Shown: positions 11,163 through 21,539 of the stretch, one piece after another | How positions within the stretch are numbered: position 1 is the stretch's first letter | How the letters are laid out: the number at the start of each line of letters is the position of its first letter | Assembly (NCBI GenBank): GCA_949361645.1 | Contig: OX442416.1 | Span: 3,092,146-3,156,145 of the forward strand | Direction of reading: 5' to 3' | Source of the DNA: Spongilla lacustris | Lineage: Eukaryota; Porifera; Demospongiae; Spongillida; Spongillidae | Length of the DNA: 64,000 nucleotides | Made by a program: the position numbers and the translations under genes | The notes under the pieces: generated by a model | The model's input: only the letters and a program-made list of their open reading frames with translations | Told to the model about the DNA's origin: nothing | Databases searched by the model: none

Positions 11163-11810
11163 GTTCCTGGCATGAACGTTGATACCAGTATTAGGGTAAT
11201 GAAGGGTAATTACATAAAAGTTCGTCTTGAAAGCAGACGACATAAATCGCAAGGGAGAGCGCCATTTATAATGTCAATACCCATAACTAGTTGCAAGGTT
11301 TACAAGTCGATCTTGGAAATGTCCATGGACAATAATACCCTTTGCGGTTATGTAAGATTGCGTGTCTATTAATTGACTGCAGCCCATGCCACGTTTATCT
11401 AGTCTATTGGCACAAACTGATAGCAGTGACGAGGCTACACTTGTACATGTACTGATGTACTGTATGTAGTAAGCAGAATCTTAGACATAATACGTGCTAA
11501 CGTTTTTATTGACGCATACTGCATAAAGATATATTAGCTTGCCTATTGATCAACAGGGAGGAAAAGCTGATGTTGCAGGTGCTATTCATTGGGCAAAAGT
11601 TTACCTTCTGCACGAAATTATCGTGCCCTAAATCAGTTGTCAAGTGGCACTCAACAATGGAACTGTACATGTACTTGCATGCGAGTGTGAACTTTTGGGT
11701 GGGACGGCACTGTTCTACGTGTATGTGTAAACACTGTATAGTCTGCGACAATGGAAAGCGTGCGCATTGTATTACGCTATGATTGTGTTGCGTTAGGTTT
11801 ATAGTAAATA

Positions 11811-14297
11811 GACCCTTCCCTTTAACGGCGTAAGGAATGCAATTTGCTAATTTTACGTCACGTCCGGAGTTCTTCCTGCAGGCCCACGGTTGTTCGGAGT
11901 TGGAAACTAGGTTGCGTATTAAGAACATACGGTACGGGCTCTTAACACAACTTTTAATGAGCTCATTATCGCAGTCGTTTTATCGTACCTTTTCAGAGGT
12001 CTATTTCTTACTGTATTAACACTCTTATTAAAAACCAAATATAGTTTCCACATCTTCTAACATTTCTCTTCTAAAATATGTCTGCATGTATTAATCTCAT
12101 GTCGTCTAATGTGTCAGTAAACAAGGAAGTCATGAAATTATGTGCGCGTGTATTGGAATATGACCTTCAGTTGTGGATGTTGTACGGGCAGCTCCCGCAA
12201 GAACTCAGGGTAAGTCTGGCGTTTTCGTAAAGAGAAAAGATGGGGGCACAAGGCTATGTATACCAAAAGACGAGAACGATAATTGTTCTCTTGCTGTGAT
12301 ATTTGCATTTTCATGAATAAATGACATGCTTGCGAGTAGGGCAAATGGATTACCGCATCAAGCAACTTGGTACAGTAGAATGTGTAGGAATCGAGTGGTT
12401 GACCATTGTGGGAAGAGAAGGTACCCTGTATATCAGTGTAAGGAGGTGGCAGAACAGCTTCTTATAGCTCAGTATCAGTCAACATAGATGATGATGTACC
12501 ACAACTCACAAAAATAAAGGGTGTTCCAAAAAAAAAAACAAAAAAACAAAAAAAACAAGTCACCTCTGGCTAGCTCACTGAGCTCAGGAGTGTAAGGTAC
12601 AAGTAACATTATTAAAGATGTACAATTGAATAAAATGGCATATACTATTCACCTCATAACAAGTATCAAAGGCAGACGAAAACATCATCACACCCATGCA
12701 TCAATCGCAGGAGTACTTATCAGACACATACATGTACATCAACTGTACACTGTCCTGATTGTCCTAGGCCCCCACTGGCATCCTCTGTGTTTGGAACTTC
12801 TCTCACAGCCAGTAGTCCATGCAATGCACTTGTTTGTGCTAAGTGCATCATCATGTGGCTGACAACGTCAGCCAGTACATAGTGTCAGTGCTGCCGCTTA
12901 GTAAAGTCCACGTCTCCCTCAGAAGTGAAATGTGCTCCAGAATTAATACTGCTGCTTCTGAGTGATGTGATGGCTCACTGCGTAGCCAGTACATTTGAAG
13001 TTGAGCTCCCTACCAGAAGTGAAATGCATATGGCAGTTGATGTAGCAGTCCTCCTAGCTGATGAGTGCCTCTTGCAAGTCCCTACCTGTAGAACAGTTAG
13101 GTTTGTTTTTAACATAGTATTTTCCAATATGAGGTAACTGGCCTACTTAGGGAGCATGCAAAGTTCATAGGGTTCACCCAGTACCACACCATACCAGAAC
13201 CACACCATGCATGAATGTCAAGCTCTAACGACTTGTGTCCATATAGTAACGCACCACTTTCTAACACTTAGTACAACATCACTTCAGTTGTACCACCACC
13301 CAAAGAGATAAAACAATAACAACTCTTTATCAACGCTCGAAAACCGCTAAAAAAATGGCTAGTTTTGTATAACTTCGCAAAAACTATCGTAGCCTACACA
13401 AAAAAACGGTACACACATGCCTTAGCTGTACCTTCCACGTTGGTTTTTCGGTGTTTCTTGCTGGAGGTCGTGGGAAATCCATTCTTTCTGAGGGGTATTC
13501 TTTTGAGGTAGGCCGTTGTCGAAGGCCACAGTTCTTCGTGGGAGTGCGGCCCGAGCACGGGATTAGCACCATACAAAGTGCACAGGTCACAGTACTACAC
13601 CGTGCAATAAACTTGTCAATAGGACATGTAGTTATCGGGTTTTGCTGTACATTCCAAAGGTCATTTCGTTGTCGGGGTGGTTGCTAAGGGGTGACGCAAG
13701 TACGTTTCAATATTACTTTTCTAAGCCTAGTTTCCAATTTTTCAATGGAATTGAACAACCGTGGCCTGCTGGTGATGTGTAAAATGACTCGCAAGGTGGA
13801 CAACAAGGGTGTATCTATGTACTGTAAGAAGTAGGAGGGCAACGTTGCGTATAAGTGCACGAATTCTAAGGTTTACTAATTAGCATTCGAAACACCAGAC
13901 TTATACATGTACGAGCTTGTTTATACAAAGAAACATGCGTCATATTGGTCTGGGAACGAGACTAGCACGGCTGATATCAACACAGTACATAAGTGTATTG
14001 GCAACACTTACCTATCTACCGGTTCGGGTATTAGGGTTTGCTTTCGGCTAGCCGATTGCATTTTTTCCCCGTGGCAAATTAGCCACCTTCGGAGCGCTGC
14101 CGTAATATGGATCTCTAGTGGCTCCTCGAGAAACGCACCTGGGATGTCTGCCTCTGTGAGTACTGTTGTGACAGAGGCTTGGTCGGTCGAAAATTATCAA
14201 CAGCCTGGTACAGTGTTAGTGCTCGCGCGCAGGAAGAACTCAGGAAGTGATGCAATTAAGAATAATTGCATTCCTTACGCCGTTAAAGGGAAGGGTC
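11811..14297. mobile_element. 2.5-kb TIR element present only in the left arm
   Basis: Both ends carry inverted repeats starting GACCCTTCCCTTTAACGGCG and identical for about 34 bp, with partial similarity to about 75 bp. TA lies on each side. The right arm continues without it at about 32738 (agtaaattgcg, two bases shorter than a perfect single-TA empty site). The interior (11845-14260) has only short open frames and no transposase motif, so this looks non-autonomous or decayed. A short A-rich run lies near 12531-12558. The subterminal motif is shared with 7097-7651. It inserted after the arms separated or on one haplotype. Confidence 0.82.
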
Positions 14298-14596
14298 TAT
14301 TGCGTTTATTGCTTAAACGCTACATACGTACGCAAAGATACGCGCGCGGCCCGGGTGTTTTAACGCTTTGTTAGTCTGCGTATCAACAAAGCCCGACACT
14401 ACGTTAAAAGTTACACTACGGTTATAAGTAACGATATACGAACGTAGCGTAACGTTATCATTTGCGTTACGATTGTATTCGTAACATATTGCTGTCGTGA
14501 CGCCAACCTTTTATTGACGCGTACGTGTACATGTGTTATTTTACTGTGATGGGTCTACTGTGCAGGCACGTGTAGTAAAGAAGATGACAAAGCCGG

Positions 14597-15781
14597 TGTC
14601 ACAGGCATGTGGGTCCCCCCCTATTTTGGGTCCGGGGGACCCATATGCCTAGGCAACTGGGTCCCCCCCCGGACCCAAATGCCTAGGCATATGGGTCCAG
14701 GTCATTATTTGTACATCCAGGCATCTTGGTCCGGGTAGGGTTTCCTGATGCGTTGTATTTACTGGCACCGCCGGTTTTGATACGATAGACACATTTGTGT
14801 TACTTTCTCAACGGTAAGTTAGCGTCTGCCAGCCGTTACACTTTGTAACAGCCACTCGGCTTGCCATCTGTTTTTCTCTGCCGAAAAGTAAGGTCACTCG
14901 GTGCTTATCTTTTTGGCAGACATAGTCTGGTGCTAACTCCCGGCGTAGCATAGCATCAGCTATTTTGACGAGAAGTCTGCCCCATTCATTTGAGTAGCCT
15001 ATGTCTGAAACATTAGTTAGGCTTAGGTACTTTGTGGTAGTCTGTAATTAATTAGTTATTATTTAGTGTGTTATTATTGTGTAATTTTTATGATAAGATA
15101 AATAAATAAATAAACATGTTGAGCATTGCTCAGCCGGGTAATACATACATCTGTCAAAACATAGGCTTGTATCAAGGGCTCTGGAGGCAACGTAGATCAT
15201 TACATCAACCAGCCCTCCTGCGCGAGACGCGGAAGCTTTCAGTGCAGTGCATGGAATATTTCTACATGAAAGCCACATGCAGTTTCAGAACAAAATCAGT
15301 GCTCCATCGTTATTGAACGGCATATACCATTCAACGAGCGATATGCAATGGACGGGGAATCACTAGCTCGTAGTCCCCATGCATATCGATTGTTGTGCCG
15401 TTCAATAACAAAGCAGGTACTCAATGCAATCGATTGTTAACCGCTATGGATATCAATTAGTTGGGGTACGCAGGGGAGGTGGGCATGCGCCCCCCCCCCC
15501 CCCCCCCCTCTCCCCCCCCCCCCCCCCTGCGTCTCATCGAGCGGACGCCTATGGTCACGAGCTTTCTCTGTAAAATGTTTATACATAAGTATATATTTTG
15601 CTAACAGGCAGCTGGGTCCGGGGGGGACCAAGTTGCCTAGGCATTTGGGTCCGGGATAATTAATTTTTTACATCTAGGCATCTCGGTCCGGGGGGACCCA
15701 GTTGCCTAGGCATATGGGTCCCCCCGGACCCAAAATGGGGGGGGGGGGGGGGGGGGGGGGGGGACCCGTATGCCTGTGACA
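14597..15781. mobile_element. Ginger-like non-autonomous element, CCGG duplication
   Basis: The termini are TGTCACAGGCAT and its reverse complement, and CCGG is duplicated at 14593-14596 and 15782-15785. The right arm has the unoccupied site with one CCGG (aagccggcagc in left-arm orientation, about 32430-32440). A 4-bp duplication with TGT...ACA ends fits the Ginger class of integrase-related DNA transposons. Inside are repeated blocks of ggtccccccggaccc and tgcctaggca near both ends, and C/G homopolymers at 15490-15526 and 15737-15763. No transposase is seen. Confidence 0.85.
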
Positions 15782-15955
15782 CCGGCAGCATCAGCAGCTG
15801 TTGGAGGAGGAGAACATGGAGATGATGTAGGTGGTTGAGTGAGGGTGTGTAGTAGCTGACCACACCCACTTGTGTACAGGTACCCATCGGAGAGCTGTTT
15901 GTGTACCAGAGCATCCACACCACTGAGTACTGCCTGGGGACCATATTCAACACGG
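15706..15955 (-). pseudogene. Gene fragment shared by three loci (product unknown)
   Basis: From about 15950 down to 15785 the minus strand reads [20 protein letters not shown] and continues [20 protein letters not shown]. This looks more protein-like than its surroundings. Copies occur in the right arm (about 32278-32440, with an in-frame stop) and at 38583-38725. I do not recognise it. The open frame here runs on into the Ginger-like element, so the C-terminal proline run (15706-15785) is an artefact of that insertion. It may be an exon or a retroelement fragment that was copied with the surrounding DNA. Confidence 0.4.
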
Positions 15956-16009
15956 CATCCTACCTCCGATTCAATTAGTGTTCATGCTTCTTAAAATTCA
16001 ACGCCCACG

Positions 16010-16340
16010 TTGAACGTATAGTCGACTGGTGATGACCTCACGCATATAAATAATGTTCGTCGAAAGGAGACGACATGAATGGCGCTGATTGTGTATGTAG
16101 TCTGGGAGTCAAGGGAGAGAGCCATTCTTTATGTCAATATCCATAAGTAGTTGCAAGTTGTATAAGTAGCGGATCTTGAATATGTCCATATACATGTCAG
16201 TACCCTTTGAAGTTATGTAAGATTGCATGTATATTTAATTGACCGCAGCAACCACGCCCACGTTGATCTATTGGCACAGTCTGACGACAGTGATCAGGTT
16301 ACACATGTACATGTACTTTAGTAAGCAGAACCTATGACTT
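16010..16340 (-). promoter_or_regulatory. Orphan KPSYE 5' flank without a gene (left arm)
   Basis: This segment matches the DNA that lies upstream of KPSYE genes: an agacgacatgaatggcgc/tatgtagtctgg inverted motif, gagagagccatt, tgtcaatatccataagtagt, and the gcaatcttacataac block in reverse. No signal peptide or repeat sequence adjoins it. Its mirror copy lies at about 31935-32190. It could be a leftover from a deleted gene copy. Confidence 0.6.
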
Positions 16341-16559
16341 AAGCACGCTTGTATTAATGTACGCGGTAATGCTAGCGGCGGATTTCCATCTGTGGCTGGG
16401 TTAAGTGCGGGGACGGGGGTAATAGTACCACCATATATGGGATATAGGGGATCGCTGTACACACCTCCATCGGGAGCCCTAGAAGCAGTGCGGCAACTTT
16501 GTTAAGGTGAAATCTTGATATCCCGGCTTTCAGTGAAAAGGGTATTTTAACCGATTCGA

Positions 16560-17500
16560 TTGTGCTTTTTGAAAACAATATTTTAAAGCGGGTTGACCCG
16601 ATTCCCAGCGGGTCGACCGGCTTCAAAGCCGGCGGCCGGCTTTAAAGCTGGTTGAAGGGTCTCCGCGATTTAACAATTAAATTTGACTTACGGCGGTTAT
16701 GACGCGCGGTTATTTATTCACCGCGGTTAAAGTATGCAATATATGAATCATGTGATCACTGAAAATACTCCTGAAGGCAATACATGTAAATTCCATGCAT
16801 CTTTTCTTTTATAATATGTTATTGGCAGCAGAAAATATCCTTTCTGAAGAATCGGTTGAACCAGGAATGGCTAAAGTACCTTCTAGCCAGTTTTGCCACA
16901 AGTGGATAAGTTCTTTCCATCACAAAAAGTGCGGGTCATCTTTTCTAAAGTCTGTTTCTTCCTCTTCCATATACTAGTTCTTTGTTTATTTTTTTTTCTG
17001 TGTGTTTAGTAGTATTATCCTGCATGCCGCTGGCTTTTTTTTGTTGACCAAATCATAATCACTAGTCTTGTATATCCTTGCTATCTTCCTGGAAAATGTG
17101 TCTATGGTAATCGTTTACCTCTTCTTAGTAACTGATGGAGACTCCTTGGTGCTGCTAGAACTGGATGGTAAAAATTACCGACCTTGAGTCATATATGGTA
17201 TTCAAAATACTTTGCGTGATGCCTCATGTTTGCAGTGGTATGGCCATGTCGTGAAACCCACTCGGCTCGTTGCACTTGCATGGTGTAAACCACCCTATAT
17301 ATGCATACATGTAGCTAGGTTCATCAAGTAGCTGCTTGTGAGTAGCAAAGAACTGCCACATTTCGCCATTGTACTTCTTGAGGTCTACTCCGTTGCTGAA
17401 CACCTGAGAATGTACATTAACTGCGATATTAATTTTTACCACGGTTAAACGCTGTAACCGCGAAATATCGCGGTTACGACATATTAACCTTAACCAGTGC
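16560..17500. repeat. Repeat with ccgcggttaa motifs (left arm)
   Basis: The block begins with GC-rich palindromic motifs (ggctttaaagc, ccggcggccgg). It then contains accgcggttaaa near 16722 and taaccgcgaaatatcgcggt near 17455, with short open frames between. The mirror copy is at 30730-31660, and a diverged fragment with the same motifs lies at 55070-55400. The recurrence marks it as a dispersed repeat. Its class is unknown. Confidence 0.55.
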
Positions 17501-17682
17501 ATGCTTGCGTTGTAAAGAACTAGTACGAACTCATTAACATCGATATCGCCAGTTTGGGTGCCCGCGATGTGTTGGTTGTACTGAAAAAAGTAGCAGGCTG
17601 AATAGATCGCTGAATTCATTCATTGGCCTACACGGTATCACTATGAACGTAATATAGCTTTCACGCTTCGTTCTAGCATGTG

Positions 17683-17937
17683 TCGAAAAAGGCCGCGGCG
17701 CTATCTTCAGTTGTAGCTTTGTCGGTGCTAGATGTTATAAAGACTGAAACAAAAATTTTAAACATCAGTGTATATAATATATAATTCCTATAGCTTTAAC
17801 CTGGTAATGTCGAAAAAGGCCGCGGCGCTATCTTCAGTTGTAGCTTTGTCGGTGCTAGATGTTATAAAGACTGAAACAAAAATTTTTTTAAACATCAGTG
17901 TATATAATATATAATTCCTTTAGCTTTAACCTGGTAA
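17683..17937. repeat. Tandem duplication of about 127 bp
   Basis: A unit beginning tgtcgaaaaaggccgcggcg and ending agctttaacctggtaa occurs twice in succession. The right arm has it once (about 30435-30555). This is a private change of the left arm. Confidence 0.9.
17926..17929. other. Empty TTAA target site
   Basis: The left arm reads cattaccaggTTAAagctaa in reverse complement. The right arm has the same flanks with two TTAA copies around a 785-bp insert (29646-30430). Confidence 0.9.
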
Positions 17938-18339
17938 TGTCTAGCAGACACCTATAACCCTGTAGGATAAAAACCGGCAGCTTAAAATTATTCTAATTTC
18001 GTTGCCGATTTTTATCCTTGAAAATTTTGCGCTTATACTTTTGGAAGACAATTCTGTATCGGAAAGTAGCATGAGCTTAAGTGGACGATTCTATATTACT
18101 GTAATTAGCAATATTGTGTCGGTTATTAACCACGAACAAGAGGGGTGTGTGATTCTAGTATTGTAAAAACAAAAACCAAACAGAAAAATACATACTCTTT
18201 AATGTGTCACAAGTGAGTATTGTGTGCATACAAATTGTCTAGTGATATACTTATAATTTGGTCAAAAGAACTCCACTAATATATGTAAGCCATCCATGGA
18301 GTCAATGGACTGATCTGACGAAATCACCCAAATGTGCAT

Positions 18340-18341
<2 letters not shown>

Positions 18342-18414
<73 letters not shown>

Positions 18415-18448
18415 GTGTGTGTGTGTGCGGGTGTGCGTGTGTGTGTGC
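18342..18448. repeat. (GT)n microsatellite
   Basis: Nearly pure GT repeat, mirrored by a longer CA repeat at 29038-29231. The arms differ in length here, as expected for microsatellite slippage. Confidence 0.97.
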
Positions 18449-19441
18449 ACGTTGACTCGATGTCGAGACCGCTGATGTCAGAAGAATCGGAGTTTCAGTT
18501 GAATTGGGTCAGCTGGCTTTAAAGTGGGTCAGTCAGGTAATGAATAGGGTTGACCGTCTCAAACGGAAGGCCGCTTTAAAGCGGGTCATTCACGTTATAT
18601 GAATCGGGCCGCGTACTGAACATACTTTTATGATGGCAATTAAAATACTATGAACAAATCACATCAGTAACAGGATTGTCTTGCGCAAACCCTGGATCCA
18701 TAGTTTTGTTGCGCAATCTCGAGATTGCCCTTATTGTATTTTAAAACCCAATAATCAACTCGTATTCCACTAATTCAAGGTCTGCATGATGCTATAGACC
18801 CCTTGCCGTGTCATCCCGGGAAGGATCAAAACATTAGCGGCCATATTGTTTTGGCCCATTATGAAACAGTAAGAGACAGAATTAACAAAATGCTGAGCAC
18901 GTGCCATTTGCGCGAATGGATAAAAACATTGCATGATGAGCGCGCTAATGAGAGGGCTGAGGCCACGTACCGATAGCTATAATACTGTCATTGCGTAATC
19001 AGTTACTTCATGTATCTGTGTAAGCGGTTAGGAATACATGTATGTGAATGCGCATGCGCAAAACAGAACGCGTGCTCGATTTTATGTTTTGGCCTGTTTT
19101 TTTATTGATGCCAAGAGCGTTTTATCTCTATAGACTTATATCTGAATATACATGTATATATACATGTATAGAACCTTCAAAAGTTGGAGGAACTTGCCCC
19201 CCCCCCCCCCCTCCCCAATTCCAGCAGTCTCATTTCAGTGTAAGACATAATTATTCATAACCAGTAAAGCTTTCAGAATTACAGTAATATGTTCACTGAT
19301 AGCATGTTAACAGGTTTTTATCAGTATTCTCTTCGTCATATTGTCTTCTGGTCACCACTCCCTGCACACAAGGAAGAATGTCATGTAAAATCAATGCCGC
19401 AATCAATGCGTGGTAAATTATACTAGGCTTGATAAAATAAC

Positions 19442-20230
19442 TTACTTAGACCGCCCAATATAGATCCTCTGCCTGTGCTTTCGCATGGGTTTTGCTGTTG
19501 GCTTGTTCTGTACTTCATAGGATCGCTCCTCCATCGATTCATAAGATGGCTTTTCAGTCACTTCATAAGATGGCTTTTCAGTCACTTCATAAGATGGCTT
19601 TTCAGTCACTTCATAGGATCGCTCCTCTTCCGATTCATAAGATGGCTTTTCAGTCATTTGATAAGATGGCTTTTCAGTCACTTGATAAGATGGCTTTTTC
19701 GTCACTTCATAGGATCGCTCCTCCATCGATTCATAAGATGGCTTTTCAGTCACTCGATAAGATGGCTTTTTCGTCACTTCATACGATCGCTCCTCCATTA
19801 TTGATTCATAAGATGGCTTTTCAGTCACTCGATAAGATGGCTTTTTCGTCACTTCATACGATCGCTCCTCCATCGATTTATAAGATGGCTTTTCAGTCAC
19901 TCGATAAGATGGCTTTTTCGTCACTTCATACGATCGCTCCTCCATTGATTCATAAGATGGCTTTTCAGTCACTTCATAGGATCGCTCCTCCGTTGATTCA
20001 TAAGATGGCTTTTCAGTCACTCGATAAGATGGCTTTTCAGTCACTTCATAGGATCGTTCCGCCATCGATTCATAAGATGGCTTTTCAGTAGCACGATAAG
20101 ATGGCTTTTTCGTGACTTCATAGGATCGTTCCTCCATCGATTCATAATGTGCTACTTTCTTGTGATTGATTGCAGTTGCAAGCGTGGCTATTCCCAGTAC
20201 CAGCATAACTGTTGTAACCATGAACTTCAT
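19442..20230 (-). CDS. K4: secreted KPSYE repeat protein (intact)
   Basis: Predicted protein of 262 residues. The signal peptide is MKFMVTTVMLVLGIATLATA. The mature part starts INHKKVAHYES and then alternates SMEERSYEVTKKPSYRVTEK blocks, with a run of three plain EVTEKPSY units near the C-terminus. The tail is PMRKHRQRIYIGRSK. The open frame extends 36 codons upstream, but the Met at 20230 is chosen because all relatives start there and the TATA box (20280-20287) would place the RNA start just before it. The stop overlaps the donor. An 84-bp intron (19362-19445) would change the end to Lys-Glu-Trp-stop. A short C tract (about 19198-19212) follows downstream. No AATAAA is obvious. Its right-arm mirror K5 is truncated. 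Confidence 0.88.
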   Translation of the reverse strand: MKFMVTTVMLVLGIATLATAINHKKVAHYESMEERSYEVTKKPSYRATEKPSYESMAERSYEVTEKPSYRVTEKPSYESTEERSYEVTEKPSYESMEERSYEVTKKPSYRVTEKPSYKSMEERSYEVTKKPSYRVTEKPSYESIMEERSYEVTKKPSYRVTEKPSYESMEERSYEVTKKPSYQVTEKPSYQMTEKPSYESEEERSYEVTEKPSYEVTEKPSYEVTEKPSYESMEERSYEVQNKPTAKPMRKHRQRIYIGRSK

Positions 20231-20279
20231 TTCTTTCGTCGTATATTTGGAAGTGCGATATAGATCTACAGCTTCATCG

Positions 20280-20287
20280 CTTTTATA
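20280..20287 (-). promoter_or_regulatory. TATA box of K4
   Basis: tataaaag on the minus strand, 50-57 bp before the K4 start codon. Confidence 0.8.
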
Positions 20288-20354
20288 GTTGATAAGAGCA
20301 TGGATTCTAGTTTTATAATTATACCGCATGTACTGCACATAAATGTTCGTCTTG

Positions 20355-20415
20355 GAAGCAGACTACATAAATGGTTCTGAGGGTGTATGTAGTCTGCGAG
20401 GCAAGAGAGAGGAGT
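20355..20415 (-). promoter_or_regulatory. Conserved upstream inverted motif (K4 copy)
   Basis: cagactacata and tatgtagtctg face each other around a short spacer, about 130-180 bp upstream of the start. Recognisable equivalents precede other copies at 6175-6225, 8712-8760, 33270-33315 (weaker), 40725-40775, 41245-41300, 52320-52380 and 54510-54560. Conservation in position suggests a cis element or a relic of the unit's structure. Confidence 0.5.
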
Positions 20416-20779
20416 CATTTTAAATGTCAATATCCGTTTTTAGTAAGGTGTACAAGTAGATTTTTATACTCTTTGCAGTTATGTAAGATTGCATGTCTAT
20501 TTAATTGACCGAATTTCATGCAGCAACCACGTCCACGTTGATAGATTGACCGTTCGACAGTGACGAGGTTACACGTGTACATCTACTGTAGTAAGCAGAA
20601 CCGATGATGTAAGCATGCTTGGATTAGCAATACCACCTGATGGTGGGTGTGGCTAGGGTTGAAATTGTTATATTGAAATAGTGAAACCCATTTCAATGAA
20701 AAAGCGATTCGATTGCGCTTTTTGAAAAGTAAAACCATCAATAATAGAGTGTATCTAAAACGTATATATGTTACACGCA

Positions 20780-20960
20780 AAGCGTGGATTTGCGGGATTG
20801 TCCTGCGCAAACCCGGGATTGTCCTGCGCAAACCCTGGATCCATGGGTTGTGGTAAAAAAACATGGATTTTGCCGCGCAATCCTGGGATTGCTCATGCGC
20901 TAAGCATAGATCAGGACAATCCTGGGATTGCCCTGCGCAAAGCGTAGATCAGACAGATCT
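20780..20960. repeat. Cluster of gcgcaa / ggatcc motif repeats
   Basis: The motif gattgtcctgcgcaaacc, often followed by ctggatccatgg, is repeated several times on both strands. Further clusters lie at 18670-18730, 21690-21830, 25430-25580, 27320-27400 and 28745-28810. They pair between the palindrome arms. Role unknown. Confidence 0.7.
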
Positions 20961-21539
20961 GTAATACATGTATATTAGCGATGGGTAACGAATAATGAGT
21001 ATACATCCACATTACTTGATATCAAATATAACATGTATTGAGTTTTTTTTTCTTTTTTTTTTGTAACCTATATTATATAGTTGTTGACACTGTCATACAA
21101 AATCTTCTACATACACCATGCACTTTCCTAACACGGCTGGCACGGTGGTGTTACTAGAATCCTGAACAGATTTAAAAGAAATGACGAAAAATACTTGGCA
21201 CATGTTTCCAATACTGGCTTGTGAACAGAGCACATCACAAAGTCAGCGTCCAAGTTCAACTTAACCCAAAACATCAAACGGTTGGTACTAGTCCCATTTA
21301 TAAGCGCAACTACCCATCAAACTAGCTACCTGATCTCCTTTTTGGCTGTACTTCCGTTTACCCACCCCCGTACTTAAACTTCAATGTATAATCGTGATTA
21401 GCGGGCGCCCATAAGCCTTTTACAACCATCACAAAACTTCTGGAAAGTGTTCTATAGAGTATCAATGGATCCGCTCTTAATATTAAATGCCTACCACACA
21501 ACTTACCGTCTTGAAAAGCCCAAACAGGTTAGAGACCCA

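Larger units (their letters stand above)
5110..11800 (-). repeat. Three tandem copies of a KPSYE gene unit
   Basis: The same order of blocks appears three times: a tail containing gtgatgaaacagtatc, a poly-C tract, the 3' flank and intron, a KPSYE gene on the minus strand, its promoter, and about 1.1 kb of upstream DNA containing gcattcattgggcaaaag-like sequence. Approximate borders are 5110-6885 (K1), 6885-9545 (K2) and 9545-11800 (K3). Long stretches of the 1.1 kb upstream DNA of K1 and K2 are nearly identical. The units differ by MITE insertions at 7097-7651 and 8904-9022. The third unit also forms the outer end of the left palindrome arm. Confidence 0.8.
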
